This document shows positions 1 through 10,497 of a stretch of DNA of 64,000 nucleotides, one piece after another. Positions within the stretch are counted from its first letter, which is position 1. Each line of letters opens with the position of its first letter. The DNA is taken from NCBI GenBank assembly GCA_035281745.1, contig DATEDI010000022.1, forward strand, positions 124,001 to 188,000, given 5' to 3'. A program made the position numbers and the translations under genes. A model generated the notes under the pieces. The model had not been told where the DNA came from and did no database searches. It worked only from the letters and a program-made list of their open reading frames with translations. The DNA is from 66-474 sp035281745. GTDB lineage: Bacteria > Pseudomonadota > Gammaproteobacteria > Xanthomonadales > Rhodanobacteraceae.

Positions 1-293
1 CGAACCTGGAACCAAGGGATTCGCGTGATCCGGGGATTTCTGCCCGGCGCGGACTATCTCTTCGCCCGCAGCTTGCGCTGGGAGGGCGCGGGACGCTCTA
101 GCCTGTGATCAAGGGCGCTGTAGCCCTCAGGTAGTCTCTGCACCTTCCGTCGGTGTACCGACGGCTTGGCTCAGGATTGCCACCGGCCGAACCGCTGAGG
201 TTTCCCTGAATTCGTCCCGATCCCGTCCGCGGCTTTCGCCACGGCGGCACCTTTCGATGAGTCCCCTGCTCTAACCGATTGAGCTATAGGCCC
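1..293 (-). tRNA. tRNA with CAU anticodon (Ile2 or Met), interrupted by a group I intron; 3' end beyond window
   Basis: Read on the minus strand, 293 to 257 is a tRNA 5' half: acceptor GGGCCTA, D-arm stems GCTC/GAGC with a GG-containing loop, anticodon-stem strand GGGGA, then loop CTCAT. The 3' half resumes at 21 with AA, stem strand TCCCT (pairs with GGGGA, one G-T), a TGGTT variable loop and CCAGGTTCG of the T-arm, where the window ends. The exons therefore join as loop CTCATAA with anticodon CAU. The remaining T-arm and acceptor strand should lie just outside. The acceptor and context fit tRNA-Ile2 (lysidine-modified CAU); elongator Met is the alternative. The intervening 235 nt is listed separately. 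Confidence 0.9.
22..256 (-). other. Self-splicing group I intron in the tRNA anticodon loop (Azoarcus-like, IC3 type)
   Basis: The 235-nt insert directly follows anticodon CAT. P1 forms from exon CAT plus intron C, a GAAA loop, and GGTG, placing a T-G wobble at the 5' splice site. P2 is a GC-rich hairpin with a GAAA tetraloop (250-222). P3 is TCGGG/CCTGA and P4 is TCAGG/CCTGA. The core reads GGGAAACCTCAGCG, GGCAATCCTGAGCCAAGC and GGTGCAGAGACTA, with ATAGTCC as the 3' P7 strand. P6a is CCGTCGG-TACA-CCGACGG, P8 is AGGGC/GCCCT, and P9 is CCGGG/CCCGG. The last intron base is G (position 22), as required for omega-G. From memory these core blocks match the small Azoarcus tRNA-Ile intron closely. 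There is no room for a homing endonuclease ORF. Confidence 0.92.
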
Positions 294-516
294 GTCGCGA
301 TCATTTAAGCATGTTGCGGTGCGTGGCGCACCGATGCGCGATACGCGGAGTCGCCATCAGGTCGACCGCTGGTCGTTACACCCGCCGCCCCTTATCGTGC
401 CTGATGCGGCCGGCCTGCGAAGAGCTACCGCGACAATGCCGTTTGCATCCCGTTACCCTGCTGACTTCGCACCCGTTCCACCGGGCGCGCGGCGCGTGCC
501 ATCCCGGACCCTTCGC

Positions 517-1755
517 ATGTTGAGCAGTATCCGCACCACGGCCCCGTTGCTGTCGAGCACCGTGTTCCTGTTGATGGGCGTCGGGTTGCTGCACACCCAC
601 ATCGCGTTGCAGGGCGAGGTGTTGGGCTTTTCGGTCGCGATGATCGGAATCCTGACTTCGGGGTATTACACCGGCTTCCTGGTCGGCACCTACACGGTGC
701 CGAAACTGACGCACCGTTTCGGCCACATCCGCACGTTCGCCTTCTGCACCGCGCTGCTGGCTGTGGTGGTGTTGGTGCAGGCGCTGACTTCGGTCTATGC
801 AGTCTGGCTGCTCCTCCGGGTCCTGCAGGGGCTGTTGCTGGTCGGCCTGTACGCGATCATCGAAAGCTGGCTCAACGCCGCGGCCGAGCCGAGACACCGC
901 AGTTCGGTATTCGCGATCTACATGATGTTGAACCTCGGCGCCAGCGCGGCGGCGCAGCAACTCCTGCGCCTGCATGGCGCGGGTTTCGTGTTGTTCTGCG
1001 TGGTCGCGATCCTCGTCTGCATGGCAAGCCTGCCGGTGGTCGCGACCCCGCAGTCGCAGCCGAGCATCCACTCGGCGCCGGGGGTGCAGGTCGGGCGCAT
1101 GTTCCGGCTGGTGCCGACGGCGCTGGTCAGCGCGTTGATTTCCGGGCTCGTGCTGGGCGCGTTCTGGGGACTGTTGCCGTTGTATGCGGCTGCCCGAGGC
1201 CTCGGTGCCGGCGAGGTCGGTACTTACATGACTGTTGCGATCGCGGGGGGCGTCGCCTTGCAGTGGCCGCTGGGGCGGCTGTCCGACCGTATCGACCGCC
1301 GGCTCGCGCTCGCCCTGATCGCCGCGGTCGCGGCATTGGCCGCGCTGGCGAACCTGGCGCTGCCTTCGGCAGGACCCGCCGTCGCGATGCTGCTGGTGTT
1401 CGCCTTCGGCGGCATGAGTTTTGCCGTGTACCCGATCGCGGTGGCGCATCTGGTGGATTATCTGCGGCGCGACGAGTTGCTGTCGGGATCGAGCACGGTG
1501 CTGTTGGTGAACGGCATCGGTTCGGCGGTGGGACCACTGGCGGCCGGCGCGCTCATGACGCTGTCGCGACCCGAATTCCTGTTCGGTTGGTTCGGGGTGT
1601 TGGATGGCGTGCTGGCCGGCTACGCGCTGTACCGCTTCATGCGCCGCAAACGCGAGGTGACTTCCGAGGATCATTTCGTGCCGCTGGTGCAAACCACCGC
1701 GGGTGCGCTGGACCTGCATCCGGATACGCCGGACCGGCAGAACAAACCGGCCTGA
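517..1755 (+). CDS. MFS transporter, YcaD-like
   Basis: A 412-residue hydrophobic protein with about 12 predicted membrane segments. The N-terminal half resembles the YcaD subgroup of the major facilitator superfamily: a G-Y-Y-T-G-F-L-V-G stretch in helix 2, then H-R-F-G-H-I-R in the 2-3 loop, and an acidic I-E-S-W-L-N motif near helix 5. The loop between helices 8 and 9 contains G-R-L-S-D-R. The start ATG at 517 is chosen because the first membrane helix follows within about 15 residues; the frame is open upstream to 319, but that part is arginine-rich and non-transporter-like. Substrate cannot be read from sequence. It stands alone, 16 bp before the convergent NYN gene. Confidence 0.85.
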   Translation: MLSSIRTTAPLLSSTVFLLMGVGLLHTHIALQGEVLGFSVAMIGILTSGYYTGFLVGTYTVPKLTHRFGHIRTFAFCTALLAVVVLVQALTSVYAVWLLLRVLQGLLLVGLYAIIESWLNAAAEPRHRSSVFAIYMMLNLGASAAAQQLLRLHGAGFVLFCVVAILVCMASLPVVATPQSQPSIHSAPGVQVGRMFRLVPTALVSALISGLVLGAFWGLLPLYAAARGLGAGEVGTYMTVAIAGGVALQWPLGRLSDRIDRRLALALIAAVAALAALANLALPSAGPAVAMLLVFAFGGMSFAVYPIAVAHLVDYLRRDELLSGSSTVLLVNGIGSAVGPLAAGALMTLSRPEFLFGWFGVLDGVLAGYALYRFMRRKREVTSEDHFVPLVQTTAGALDLHPDTPDRQNKPA

Positions 1756-1771
1756 GCCGGTCGCCGCTGGA

Positions 1772-2608
1772 TCACACCGCGGGGGTCGGCGTTGCCGCGG
1801 TCACCGCGCCGCGCAAGGCGCCCCGCAAGGTGCGTTTTTCGGTTTCTTCGAGCTTGCGGCCCAGCAATTCGCTGGCGCGCAGCAGCAATTCGCGATCGAG
1901 TTCGTGCGGCAGCGGGGTGCGCTCGGGCAGCGCGAGGATCAATTCGCGCTGGGCGGTGTCGAGTGTCGCCGCGTATTCGGTCGCGAGTTCCTGCATGCGC
2001 GCCAAATTGTGCGCAACATCGGCGTCCACCGCCGCAGCTTCGGCCTCGGCCACCAATGTGCCCGCGTATTCGCGACGGAACAGGAACTGCCCGAGCGCGG
2101 CGGCGTCGAGTTGACGGCGGGTATCGGCTTCGCGCTGCAGCGCGGCGGACTGGTTGCCGGAAGGATCTTTCGGTTCGACGCCCAGGAGGTGTACGCGGAT
2201 GCCGTGTTCCTGCGCCTGTTGCACGCCCACCCGCAAGTCTTCGTCGCCGGCCAGCAGCAACGCGTCGGAGATCGCGCGATTGCGCGCGAGGTTGGTGAGG
2301 TCGGAGAAGATCAGGCCGTCCACGCCCTTCTGTTCGCCCGACTGGTTGACGAAGCCGAGCCGCAGCTTGACGTTGTCGAGGTAGGCCATCGCAAGATGCG
2401 CGGCGGTGGGGCCGGAGTTGGTGCCGTCGTACCAGTAGATGCGCAGCAGCGGACAGCCGCCGATGGTTTCCGCGACCTGCGCGAGGTATTGGGCGAACTC
2501 GGCATTGGCGAGGCGCAGTTCGCCGCGTCGCAGCGGAGCGCCGAACAACAGTTCGCTGGCGGAAGCGTAGAAGTAACCGGCGTCAACGAAAACGGCGATG
2601 CGGTTCAT
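1772..2608 (-). CDS. NYN-domain (PIN-like) putative RNase
   Basis: A 278-residue protein opening with MNRIAVFVDAGYFY, the first acidic motif of NYN domains (PIN-like nuclease fold). Later acidic motifs are YWYDG, KGVDGLIFSDL and LLAGDEDL, followed by GIRVHLLGV. These conserved Asp residues would coordinate the catalytic metal. The C-terminal 90 residues are alpha-helical and charged and resemble nothing I can name. The start was placed at the ATG giving MNRIAVF; an upstream in-frame start would add 25 non-conserved residues. The RNA target is unknown. It is convergent with the MFS gene and lies downstream of rpoD on the same strand with a 186-bp gap. Confidence 0.8.
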   Translation of the reverse strand: MNRIAVFVDAGYFYASASELLFGAPLRRGELRLANAEFAQYLAQVAETIGGCPLLRIYWYDGTNSGPTAAHLAMAYLDNVKLRLGFVNQSGEQKGVDGLIFSDLTNLARNRAISDALLLAGDEDLRVGVQQAQEHGIRVHLLGVEPKDPSGNQSAALQREADTRRQLDAAALGQFLFRREYAGTLVAEAEAAAVDADVAHNLARMQELATEYAATLDTAQRELILALPERTPLPHELDRELLLRASELLGRKLEETEKRTLRGALRGAVTAATPTPAV

Positions 2609-2794
2609 GGGAAAAATCTCATTGAAGTAATGCCCGCGAACCGGTGCCAGCCGCGGCGCCAAGGCAGCGTCCCGGGCGAACAAGTCGCCGGTTCAATAAC
2701 CGACAATCGAAACGGGTTCCGGGTTCCATCACCAGCCGGCGATGGAATCCGTAATGACGACGGGCAAGCCGTTTCCGGCCGCGCGTTCCCGCGA

Positions 2795-4663
<1,869 letters not shown>

Positions 4664-4837
4664 AGGGATTTCAGGCACGACAAGACCGCTCAGTATAGCA
4701 AAGTGGAGGTAATCCGGCCATGGATCAAGGCCGAAAATGCGTGATGGGTCAATCAGCTAGGGCGATTTCGCCATGCAAGAATCATCCCAACCAGCCGCGC
4801 GCGCGGCCTGCAAAGCTCGAACCCGAACGCCCATCGG

Positions 4838-4951
4838 GCCGCTTTCGTGAAAAGTCAGGCCGTGGAGGGCCGTTTTGGTGTGGTCGCCCCACCCCTGGAC
4901 CACGCGCTTCAATCGATCGAGCTTCGTTACGCCGCGCTCACGGATGACCGC
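4838..4951 (-). repeat. R1 dispersed repeat, copy 1 (overlaps dtd 3' end)
   Basis: On the minus strand this reads an imperfect GCG(G)TCATCCGTGAGCGC palindrome, then a variable centre, then GGCCCTCCACGGCCTGACTTTTCACG. It matches the other R1 copies at both ends. The palindrome lies inside the dtd coding sequence and encodes its last residues. Confidence 0.75.
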
Positions 4952-5379
4952 AAAAGCAAGGTCACGGGGCCATCATTGACCAGCGCCACCTGCATGTGGG
5001 TACCGAAGCGGCCGGTTGCAACCCCGGGATGGGCGGCGCGCGCCAGTTCCACCAGCCGGTCGAACCAGCGCCGGCCTTCTGCCGGTGCGGCGGCGGTGGT
5101 GAAGCTGGGTCGCATGCCCTTGCGGGTGTCGGCGGCCAGCGTGAACTGCGGCACCAGCAGCAGCCCGCCGCCGATGTCGGCGAGCGAAAGATTCATTTTG
5201 CCTTCGGCATCGCCGAATACCCGGTAACCCAGCAACCGCTCGCACAACCGTTGCGCCTGCGGCTCGCCGTCACCGGGCTCGACCGCTACCAGCACCAGCA
5301 GACCTGTGTCGATCGCGCCGACGGTTTCCCCCTCGACGGTGACGGATGCGGAGGTGACGCGCTGCAGGAGGGCAATCAT
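4927..5379 (-). CDS. dtd: D-aminoacyl-tRNA deacylase (D-Tyr-tRNA deacylase)
   Basis: A 150-residue protein, close to the usual 145. It hydrolyses D-aminoacyl-tRNAs (and Gly-tRNAAla) to prevent D-residue incorporation, acting as a homodimer in the cytosol. It starts MIALLQRVTSASVTVEGE, the standard Dtd N-terminus. It carries LLVPQFTLAADT (family SQFTL motif, here with Pro instead of Ser) and the NDGPVTLLL motif containing the cross-subunit Gly-cisPro. The last residues (RSSVSAA) are encoded by the palindrome of an R1 repeat, so the C-terminus may have been altered by repeat insertion. It is a single gene, divergent from the acyltransferase pair. Confidence 0.95.
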   Translation of the reverse strand: MIALLQRVTSASVTVEGETVGAIDTGLLVLVAVEPGDGEPQAQRLCERLLGYRVFGDAEGKMNLSLADIGGGLLLVPQFTLAADTRKGMRPSFTTAAAPAEGRRWFDRLVELARAAHPGVATGRFGTHMQVALVNDGPVTLLLRSSVSAA

Positions 5380-5495
5380 GCGTTCGGAAGATCGGGAACG
5401 GGGAACGGGGAACAGGGATCGCGCCCAAGCGTAACGGATCGCACACGTTCTTCTCCCGGTTCCCTGTTACCCGTTCCCGCTTCTAGACTTCCGCG

Positions 5496-6395
5496 ATGCG
5501 TTGGTACACCAAACTCGCTTATGGGCTGATGTGGTTGGCGGCCCGCCTGCCGATGGGCGCGTTCCGCGCGCTAGGTGCCGGGCTGGGCGGGCTGTTCTGG
5601 ATTACCAACAGCCGCAAGCGCCGGATCGTCGAAGCCAACCTCGCACTGGTGCGACGCGATCTCGATGCGGATGGGCGAAGTGAATTGGCGCGCGCGTGCG
5701 TCCGCCAGGCCGGCATCTCGCTGGTCGAGGTATTCGGTATCTGGACCCGCCCTGACCGCGCGCAGGCGAACGTGCGCGAGGTGCGCGGGCAGGTCTTGTT
5801 CGACGCCGCGCTCGCGGCGAACCGCGGACTGATCCTGTGTGCCCCGCATCTCGGCAGTTGGGAAGTCGCCAATTACTGGGTGGGCGCGCGCACGCCATTC
5901 GCGACGTTCTACACGCCGCCGCGCTACCCCCAGGCCGAGCTGCTGCTGCGTCGCTTGCGGGAGGGCGGGGCCAGCATCCAGTTTCCGATCGACGACTCCG
6001 GCGTGCGGCGGGTGTTCCGGCATCTTCGCGACGGCGGCGTGGTGTCGATCATGCCCGACCATGTGCCGCGCGCCGGCAGCGTGGTCGCGCCGTTCTTCGG
6101 CGTGCCGGCGCTTACCATGACGCTGCTGCCGCGCCTCGCGCAACGTACCGGCGCGACCGTGCTGATGCTGTTCGTCGAGCGGCTGCCGGAAGGATTTCGG
6201 GTGCATTTTCGCGAACCGCCTCCGGCGTTGCTCGACCCCGACCCGGTGACCGCGTGCACCGCGATGAATGCCGCGGTCGAAGCCTGCGTGCGCGACGCGT
6301 TTGCGCAATACCAATGGAACTACAAGCGCTTCAAGGCACGTGCGGGTAGCGGTCTGTCGGACGACGTCTACATTGCAACCGGTGTGCGGACATGA
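5496..6395 (+). CDS. LpxL/HtrB-type lysophospholipid acyltransferase, copy 1
   Basis: 299 residues. It belongs to the lipid A late acyltransferase family: N-terminal hydrophobic helix, then the catalytic HLGSWE motif (H-x4-D/E) near residue 113, a YTPPRYPQ substrate motif, MPDHVPRAGSVVAPFFG, and terminal QYQWNYKRFKAR. It would transfer an acyl chain to lipid A precursors or another glycolipid at the inner membrane. Its ATGA stop/start overlap with the next gene, a paralogue of the same length class, shows the two are co-transcribed. Which acyl position each serves cannot be read from sequence. Confidence 0.88.
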   Translation: MRWYTKLAYGLMWLAARLPMGAFRALGAGLGGLFWITNSRKRRIVEANLALVRRDLDADGRSELARACVRQAGISLVEVFGIWTRPDRAQANVREVRGQVLFDAALAANRGLILCAPHLGSWEVANYWVGARTPFATFYTPPRYPQAELLLRRLREGGASIQFPIDDSGVRRVFRHLRDGGVVSIMPDHVPRAGSVVAPFFGVPALTMTLLPRLAQRTGATVLMLFVERLPEGFRVHFREPPPALLDPDPVTACTAMNAAVEACVRDAFAQYQWNYKRFKARAGSGLSDDVYIATGVRT

Positions 6396-7321
6396 AGTGG
6401 TACGTCGCCTTGACCTGGTGGATGTTGCGAGCACTGGGCGTGCTGCCGCTGTCGGTGCTGTATGCGATCGGCAGTGCACTGGGACGACCGTTGTGGTGGC
6501 GCAAGCACGCACGCGAGCGCGTGCATGCCGAAGTCAACATGCGCATCGTGCATCCGGAACTGGACGGGGCTGCGCGCGCTGCGCTGGTGCGCGAATGCCT
6601 GATCGAAACCGGCCACGCCGTCACCGAAATGGCGGCCGTATGGGGGCGTGGCGCACGTCGCGCGTTGAAGCTGGTGCGCGAAGTCGATGGCCAGGAATAT
6701 TTCGATTTCGTACTGCAGTCCGGGCGCGGGCTGATCATTGCCGCGCCGCACCTCGGCTGTTGGGAATTGCTGAATTACTGGCTTTGCGCGCGTACGCCGA
6801 TCGCGATCCTGTACGCCCCGCCACGCAACCGCGCGTGGGAAGCGATGCTGGTGCGCGCGCGCGGGGATCTGCAGCCCGAGCAGGTGCGGGCCGACGGCGC
6901 CGGTGTGCGCACGCTGTACCGGCGGCTCGCCGCGGGCGGTGTGGTGGGCATTCTTCCCGACCAGCAACCCAAGCGCGGCGAGGGCCAATTCGCGCCGTTC
7001 TTCGGACTGGATGCCAACACGATGGTGCTGTTGCCGCGGATTGCGCAGCGCACCGGCGCGAAGGTGTTGTTCGCGTTCGCCGAACGCTTGACTGCCGGCG
7101 CGGGTTTCCGCATCCGTATCCTGCCGGCACCGGATGGCACCGCCGATCCCGATCTGCGCATCGCCTGCACCGCGCTCAACCGTGGTGTCGAGCAGTGCGT
7201 CGAACGCGCGTTTTCGCAATACCAGTGGACCTACAAACGCTGGGCGGAACGGCCTGATCCGGACGAGCATGATCCGTATTGGCTGGCGCGCAATGGGAGG
7301 ATCGGCGAATGGCGTCAATGA
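6392..7321 (+). CDS. LpxL/HtrB-type lysophospholipid acyltransferase, copy 2
   Basis: 309 residues, paralogous to the preceding gene along its length: HLGCWE catalytic motif, YAPPRNRAWE, LPDQQPKRGEGQFAPFFG and QYQWTYKRWAER. It starts with MKWYVALTWWMLRALGVLPL, parallel to MRWYTKLAYGLMWLAARLPM of copy 1, indicating tandem duplication. The two may add primary and secondary acyl chains as LpxL/LpxM do. Its 3' end overlaps the start of the dehydrogenase gene by 13 bp, extending the operon. Confidence 0.88.
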   Translation: MKWYVALTWWMLRALGVLPLSVLYAIGSALGRPLWWRKHARERVHAEVNMRIVHPELDGAARAALVRECLIETGHAVTEMAAVWGRGARRALKLVREVDGQEYFDFVLQSGRGLIIAAPHLGCWELLNYWLCARTPIAILYAPPRNRAWEAMLVRARGDLQPEQVRADGAGVRTLYRRLAAGGVVGILPDQQPKRGEGQFAPFFGLDANTMVLLPRIAQRTGAKVLFAFAERLTAGAGFRIRILPAPDGTADPDLRIACTALNRGVEQCVERAFSQYQWTYKRWAERPDPDEHDPYWLARNGRIGEWRQ

Positions 7322-8454
7322 CGTGCATCGAAGACCTGCGGCAGCTGTACCTGAAACGCGTGCCGCGGATGTTCGTGGATTACTGCGAATCGGGCTCCTG
7401 GACGGAAACCACGTTGCGGCGCAACCTCGATGACTTCGCGCGTATCCCGTTGCACCAACGCGTCGCGATCGGCGTCGAAGGCGGCACCACCACCACGACG
7501 ATGCTTGGCGAGCCCGTGGCGCTGCCCGTCGCACTGGCGCCGGTCGGTTTGTGCGGCATGCAACACGCCGACGGCGAAATGCTGGCCGCGAAAGCGGCGC
7601 TGGATTTCGGCGTGCCGTTCACGCTCTCGACCATGAGCGTATGCTCGATCGAGGACGTGGCCGCGTTCGTCAAGCGGCCGTTCTGGTTCCAACTGTACGT
7701 GATGCGCGACCATCGCTTCATCGAAAGCCTGATCGATCGCGCCCGGGCGGCTGGTTGTTCCGCGCTGGTGCTGACGCTGGACCTGCAGGTGATGGGCCAG
7801 CGCCATCGCGACATCAAGAATGGACTTTCGACGCCGCCCAAGCCGACGCTCAAGAATCTGGCGAACCTCGCGCGCCACCCGCGCTGGTGCCTCGGCATGG
7901 CGCGCACGCGGCGCCACCAGTTCGGCAACATCGTGGGCCACGTCGAGGGCGTCAGCGACATGTCGTCGCTGGCCGCGTGGACGTCCGAGCAATTCGACCG
8001 CGGGCTCGATTGGGACGACGTCGAGTGGATCAAGAACCGCTGGGGCGGCAAGCTGATCCTGAAGGGGTTGCTCGATCCCGACGACGCACACCGCGCGATG
8101 GACTGCGGTGCGGATGCGATCGTGGTGTCCAATCATGGTGGCCGCCAGCTCGACGGCGCGCCATCGTCGATCAGCGTGCTGCCGGAGATCGCGTCGCGCG
8201 TCGGCCACGACTGCGAGGTCTGGATGGACGGTGGCGTGCGTTCCGGCCAGGACGTGTTGAAGGCGCTGGCGCTCGGTGCGCGCGCGGTGATGATCGGCCG
8301 CGCGTATGTGTACGGACTCGGTGCGCTGGGTGGCGTCGGCGTCACCACCGCGCTGGAACTGATCCGCCGGGAACTGGATCTGACGATGGTGCTGTGTGGT
8401 GTCCGCAGCATCGGCGACATCGACCGACGCGTGTTGCACGAAGCCTCGCATTGA
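7309..8454 (+). CDS. lldD: FMN-dependent alpha-hydroxy-acid (L-lactate type) dehydrogenase
   Basis: 381 residues, the size of LldD (about 390). It has the FMN-binding LAPVGLCGMQHADGE segment, FWFQLYVMRD, the active-site VSNHGGRQLDGAPS (catalytic His plus substrate-binding Arg) and the phosphate-binding DGGVRSGQDVLKALALGA and GRAYVYGLGALGG. It would oxidise L-lactate or a similar 2-hydroxy acid to the keto acid, feeding electrons to the quinone pool. The start at 7309 has a GGGAGG Shine-Dalgarno at 7296. The gene overlaps the acyltransferase upstream but has no evident functional link to it. The exact substrate is not certain, since mandelate and glycolate enzymes share these motifs. Confidence 0.85.
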   Translation: MASMTCIEDLRQLYLKRVPRMFVDYCESGSWTETTLRRNLDDFARIPLHQRVAIGVEGGTTTTTMLGEPVALPVALAPVGLCGMQHADGEMLAAKAALDFGVPFTLSTMSVCSIEDVAAFVKRPFWFQLYVMRDHRFIESLIDRARAAGCSALVLTLDLQVMGQRHRDIKNGLSTPPKPTLKNLANLARHPRWCLGMARTRRHQFGNIVGHVEGVSDMSSLAAWTSEQFDRGLDWDDVEWIKNRWGGKLILKGLLDPDDAHRAMDCGADAIVVSNHGGRQLDGAPSSISVLPEIASRVGHDCEVWMDGGVRSGQDVLKALALGARAVMIGRAYVYGLGALGGVGVTTALELIRRELDLTMVLCGVRSIGDIDRRVLHEASH

Positions 8455-8610
8455 GGCCGTCGGCGAACGGTCGGCCGGCCGTTCCCGCCCGCATTCCAGC
8501 CAGTGTAGGCACGCCTCGACCGGAGTAAAGTGACCGCCCCGGTCGACGCCGCACATCGTCGTGCGGGCTGGCTACCGGGCGTTCGATCCAATCGTTCCTC
8601 GGAGGCAGGT

Positions 8611-9183
8611 ATGAACACTACAGGTTCAATGGGCCGGTACGGTGTCATGGCCCTCGCAATGGCCATGGCGGCCACGACGCAGACGACTGCGGCAAAGACC
8701 GGCGCCCCCAGCGATGCGCACTTGATCGCCAGCGCCGAACGCGCCGCGCCGGCGGCCGTGACGAAGGATGCCACCATCGTGGTGATGGGCGCCGACGGCA
8801 AGATGCGCACCTTGCGCGAGGGCCACAATGGCTGGACTTGCATGCCCGACGCTCCGGCAACGCCGGGACCCGACCCGATGTGCATGGACAAGAATGCGTT
8901 CGAGTGGGCCGGTGCGTGGGTCGGCCACAAGACCCCTGCGAGCGGCAAGGTCGGTTTCATGTACATGCTTCAGGGCGGCACCGACGCCAGCAACACCGAT
9001 CCGTATGCGACCAAACCCGGTGCCGGGAATCACTGGGTCAAGACCGGTGCGCACGTGATGGTCGTCGGTGCCGACCAGGACTTCTACGACATGTATCCGA
9101 AGGGCGCTGATCCCGATACGCGCGCGCCGTACGTGATGTGGACGGGAACGCCGTACCAGCACCTGATGGTGCCTGTGAAGTAA
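8611..9183 (+). CDS. Secreted conserved protein of unknown function
   Basis: 190 residues with a signal peptide (MNTTGSMGRYGVMALAMAMA, Ala-rich cleavage region). A GGAGG Shine-Dalgarno lies just upstream of the ATG. The mature protein is rich in Met, Asp and Gly and contains GWTCMPD, PGPDPMCMDKNAFEW and HVMVVGADQDFYDMYP. Two Cys residues (WTCM, PMCM) could form a disulfide in the periplasm. I recognise this as a conserved hypothetical type with no assigned function. It stands alone, with a GC hairpin after the stop. Confidence 0.75.
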   Translation: MNTTGSMGRYGVMALAMAMAATTQTTAAKTGAPSDAHLIASAERAAPAAVTKDATIVVMGADGKMRTLREGHNGWTCMPDAPATPGPDPMCMDKNAFEWAGAWVGHKTPASGKVGFMYMLQGGTDASNTDPYATKPGAGNHWVKTGAHVMVVGADQDFYDMYPKGADPDTRAPYVMWTGTPYQHLMVPVK

Positions 9184-9199
9184 CGAGTGGCAGCTGAAG

Positions 9200-9223
9200 G
9201 CAGGGCGGCGATGACCGCCCTGC
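9200..9223. terminator. GC-rich hairpin between convergent genes
   Basis: A 9-bp stem GCAGGGCGG/CCGCCCTGC with loop CGATGA lies 17 nt after the secreted-protein stop and 70 nt beyond the end of the convergent permease gene. There is no T-run, so it is a candidate terminator or transcript-end hairpin only. Confidence 0.4.
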
Positions 9224-9293
9224 AGTGCGGAGGGCGCGTCGACGCTCGGCGCTCGGTATCGGGTTCGCAGGACCGCTTTACCCGGCCCGTGAA

Positions 9294-10418
9294 TCACCGC
9301 AATACCAGGAAGGCGACCAGCGCCGCGGTGAGCGCGAGGTACGGCACCGACCACGCATGGAAACGCCAGCCGATGCCGCGGCTGCCGTCCAGCCGCAGCG
9401 CGATCAGGTTGGCCAGCGAGCCGATCATCAAACCCGAACCGCCGACATTCACGGCCGCCGCAAGCAGCGTCAGTTCCGGCGCATAGTGCTGCAGCGCCAC
9501 CGCGGCCGGCACGTTGCTGATGGCCTGTGAAAGCACGATGCCGCCGATGTAGGTGACACGCGGGTCGTGCCACGCCAGCGCGCCTACATGCGCCTGCACC
9601 ACGGGCAGCGCCGAGAGATGTCCGAGGCCCACGAACATCAAGGCGAACGTCACCAGCAGCAGCCAGTCGACGCCTGCCAGCACACCCCGGAAAAACAGTG
9701 CGCCGATCGCGATCACGATCAATGCAGCGGGAATCGCAAATCCCCATTGCAGTGCGAACACCATCCCGGCCAGCAGTAATATCGAACCGATCAGCAAGGG
9801 GGAATCGCGATGTCGCGCGTGGTCGACGCGGCTTTCCTCAAGCCGCAGCGGCGTCGATGGAAACGCGAGACCGCATGCGATCAACAGTACGGCCAGCAGC
9901 ACCATGCCGGTGGGCGCCAGCGCCGCAACGTAGCGAAAGAACCCGAGTCCCGAGTGCTGCCACAACAGCAGGTTCTGCGGATTGCCGATCGGGCTGAACG
10001 TCGATCCCGCATTCACCGCCAGCGCTTCGAATATCACCAGTCGCTGGCGCGGGATGCGCGCGATGCGGTCGATCGCAAGCGTCAACGGCACGATCAGGAA
10101 CAGCGCGACGTCGTTGGTCAACACGGTCGCGAGCACAGCGGCGAGCAATACCAGCACGAAAGCGAGCGCACGCACGTCGTGCAACCGTGCGACCAAGTGC
10201 AGCGCGAAACGCTGCACGTGGCCACTCGCCTGCACGCCCTGGGTCAGGATCAGCAAGCCGCACAAACCCGCCAAGGTCGGTGGGTCAAGCCAACGCAGGT
10301 ATTCGGCAGGCGCGCGCGGATCGAGGATCGCGAGCGCGAGCGTCAGCAGCAACAGCGCCTGCAGCAAGTGGTCGCGTCGAAGGCGGTGCAGCAGGGCGGG
10401 GTGATCGGACAAGGGCAT
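9294..10418 (-). CDS. ArsB/CitM-type (ion transporter superfamily) anion permease
   Basis: 374 residues, about ten hydrophobic segments. Two family hairpin motifs are visible: NAGSTFSPIGNPQN in the first half and SNVPAAVAL in the second, the paired re-entrant substrate loops of ArsB/NhaD/CitMHS and SLC13-like carriers. A central hydrophilic stretch (LEESRVDHARHRDS) separates the halves. It would export or import an anion (arsenite, dicarboxylate or similar) across the inner membrane. No arsR or arsC is nearby, so arsenite resistance is not supported. It is divergent from the TVP38 gene. Confidence 0.8.
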   Translation of the reverse strand: MPLSDHPALLHRLRRDHLLQALLLLTLALAILDPRAPAEYLRWLDPPTLAGLCGLLILTQGVQASGHVQRFALHLVARLHDVRALAFVLVLLAAVLATVLTNDVALFLIVPLTLAIDRIARIPRQRLVIFEALAVNAGSTFSPIGNPQNLLLWQHSGLGFFRYVAALAPTGMVLLAVLLIACGLAFPSTPLRLEESRVDHARHRDSPLLIGSILLLAGMVFALQWGFAIPAALIVIAIGALFFRGVLAGVDWLLLVTFALMFVGLGHLSALPVVQAHVGALAWHDPRVTYIGGIVLSQAISNVPAAVALQHYAPELTLLAAAVNVGGSGLMIGSLANLIALRLDGSRGIGWRFHAWSVPYLALTAALVAFLVLR

Positions 10419-10497
10419 TCCCGTAGCGACGCGTCATGCTGCACCGGCGGGAGGCCGTCGGTAAAGGGCCGCACGCACCGTTCACGTGCGCTCGCGC

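Noticed and set aside
376..1719. Minus-strand open frame opposite the MFS transporter
   Set aside because: Antisense shadow rich in Arg/Gln/His; the plus strand has clear transporter helices.
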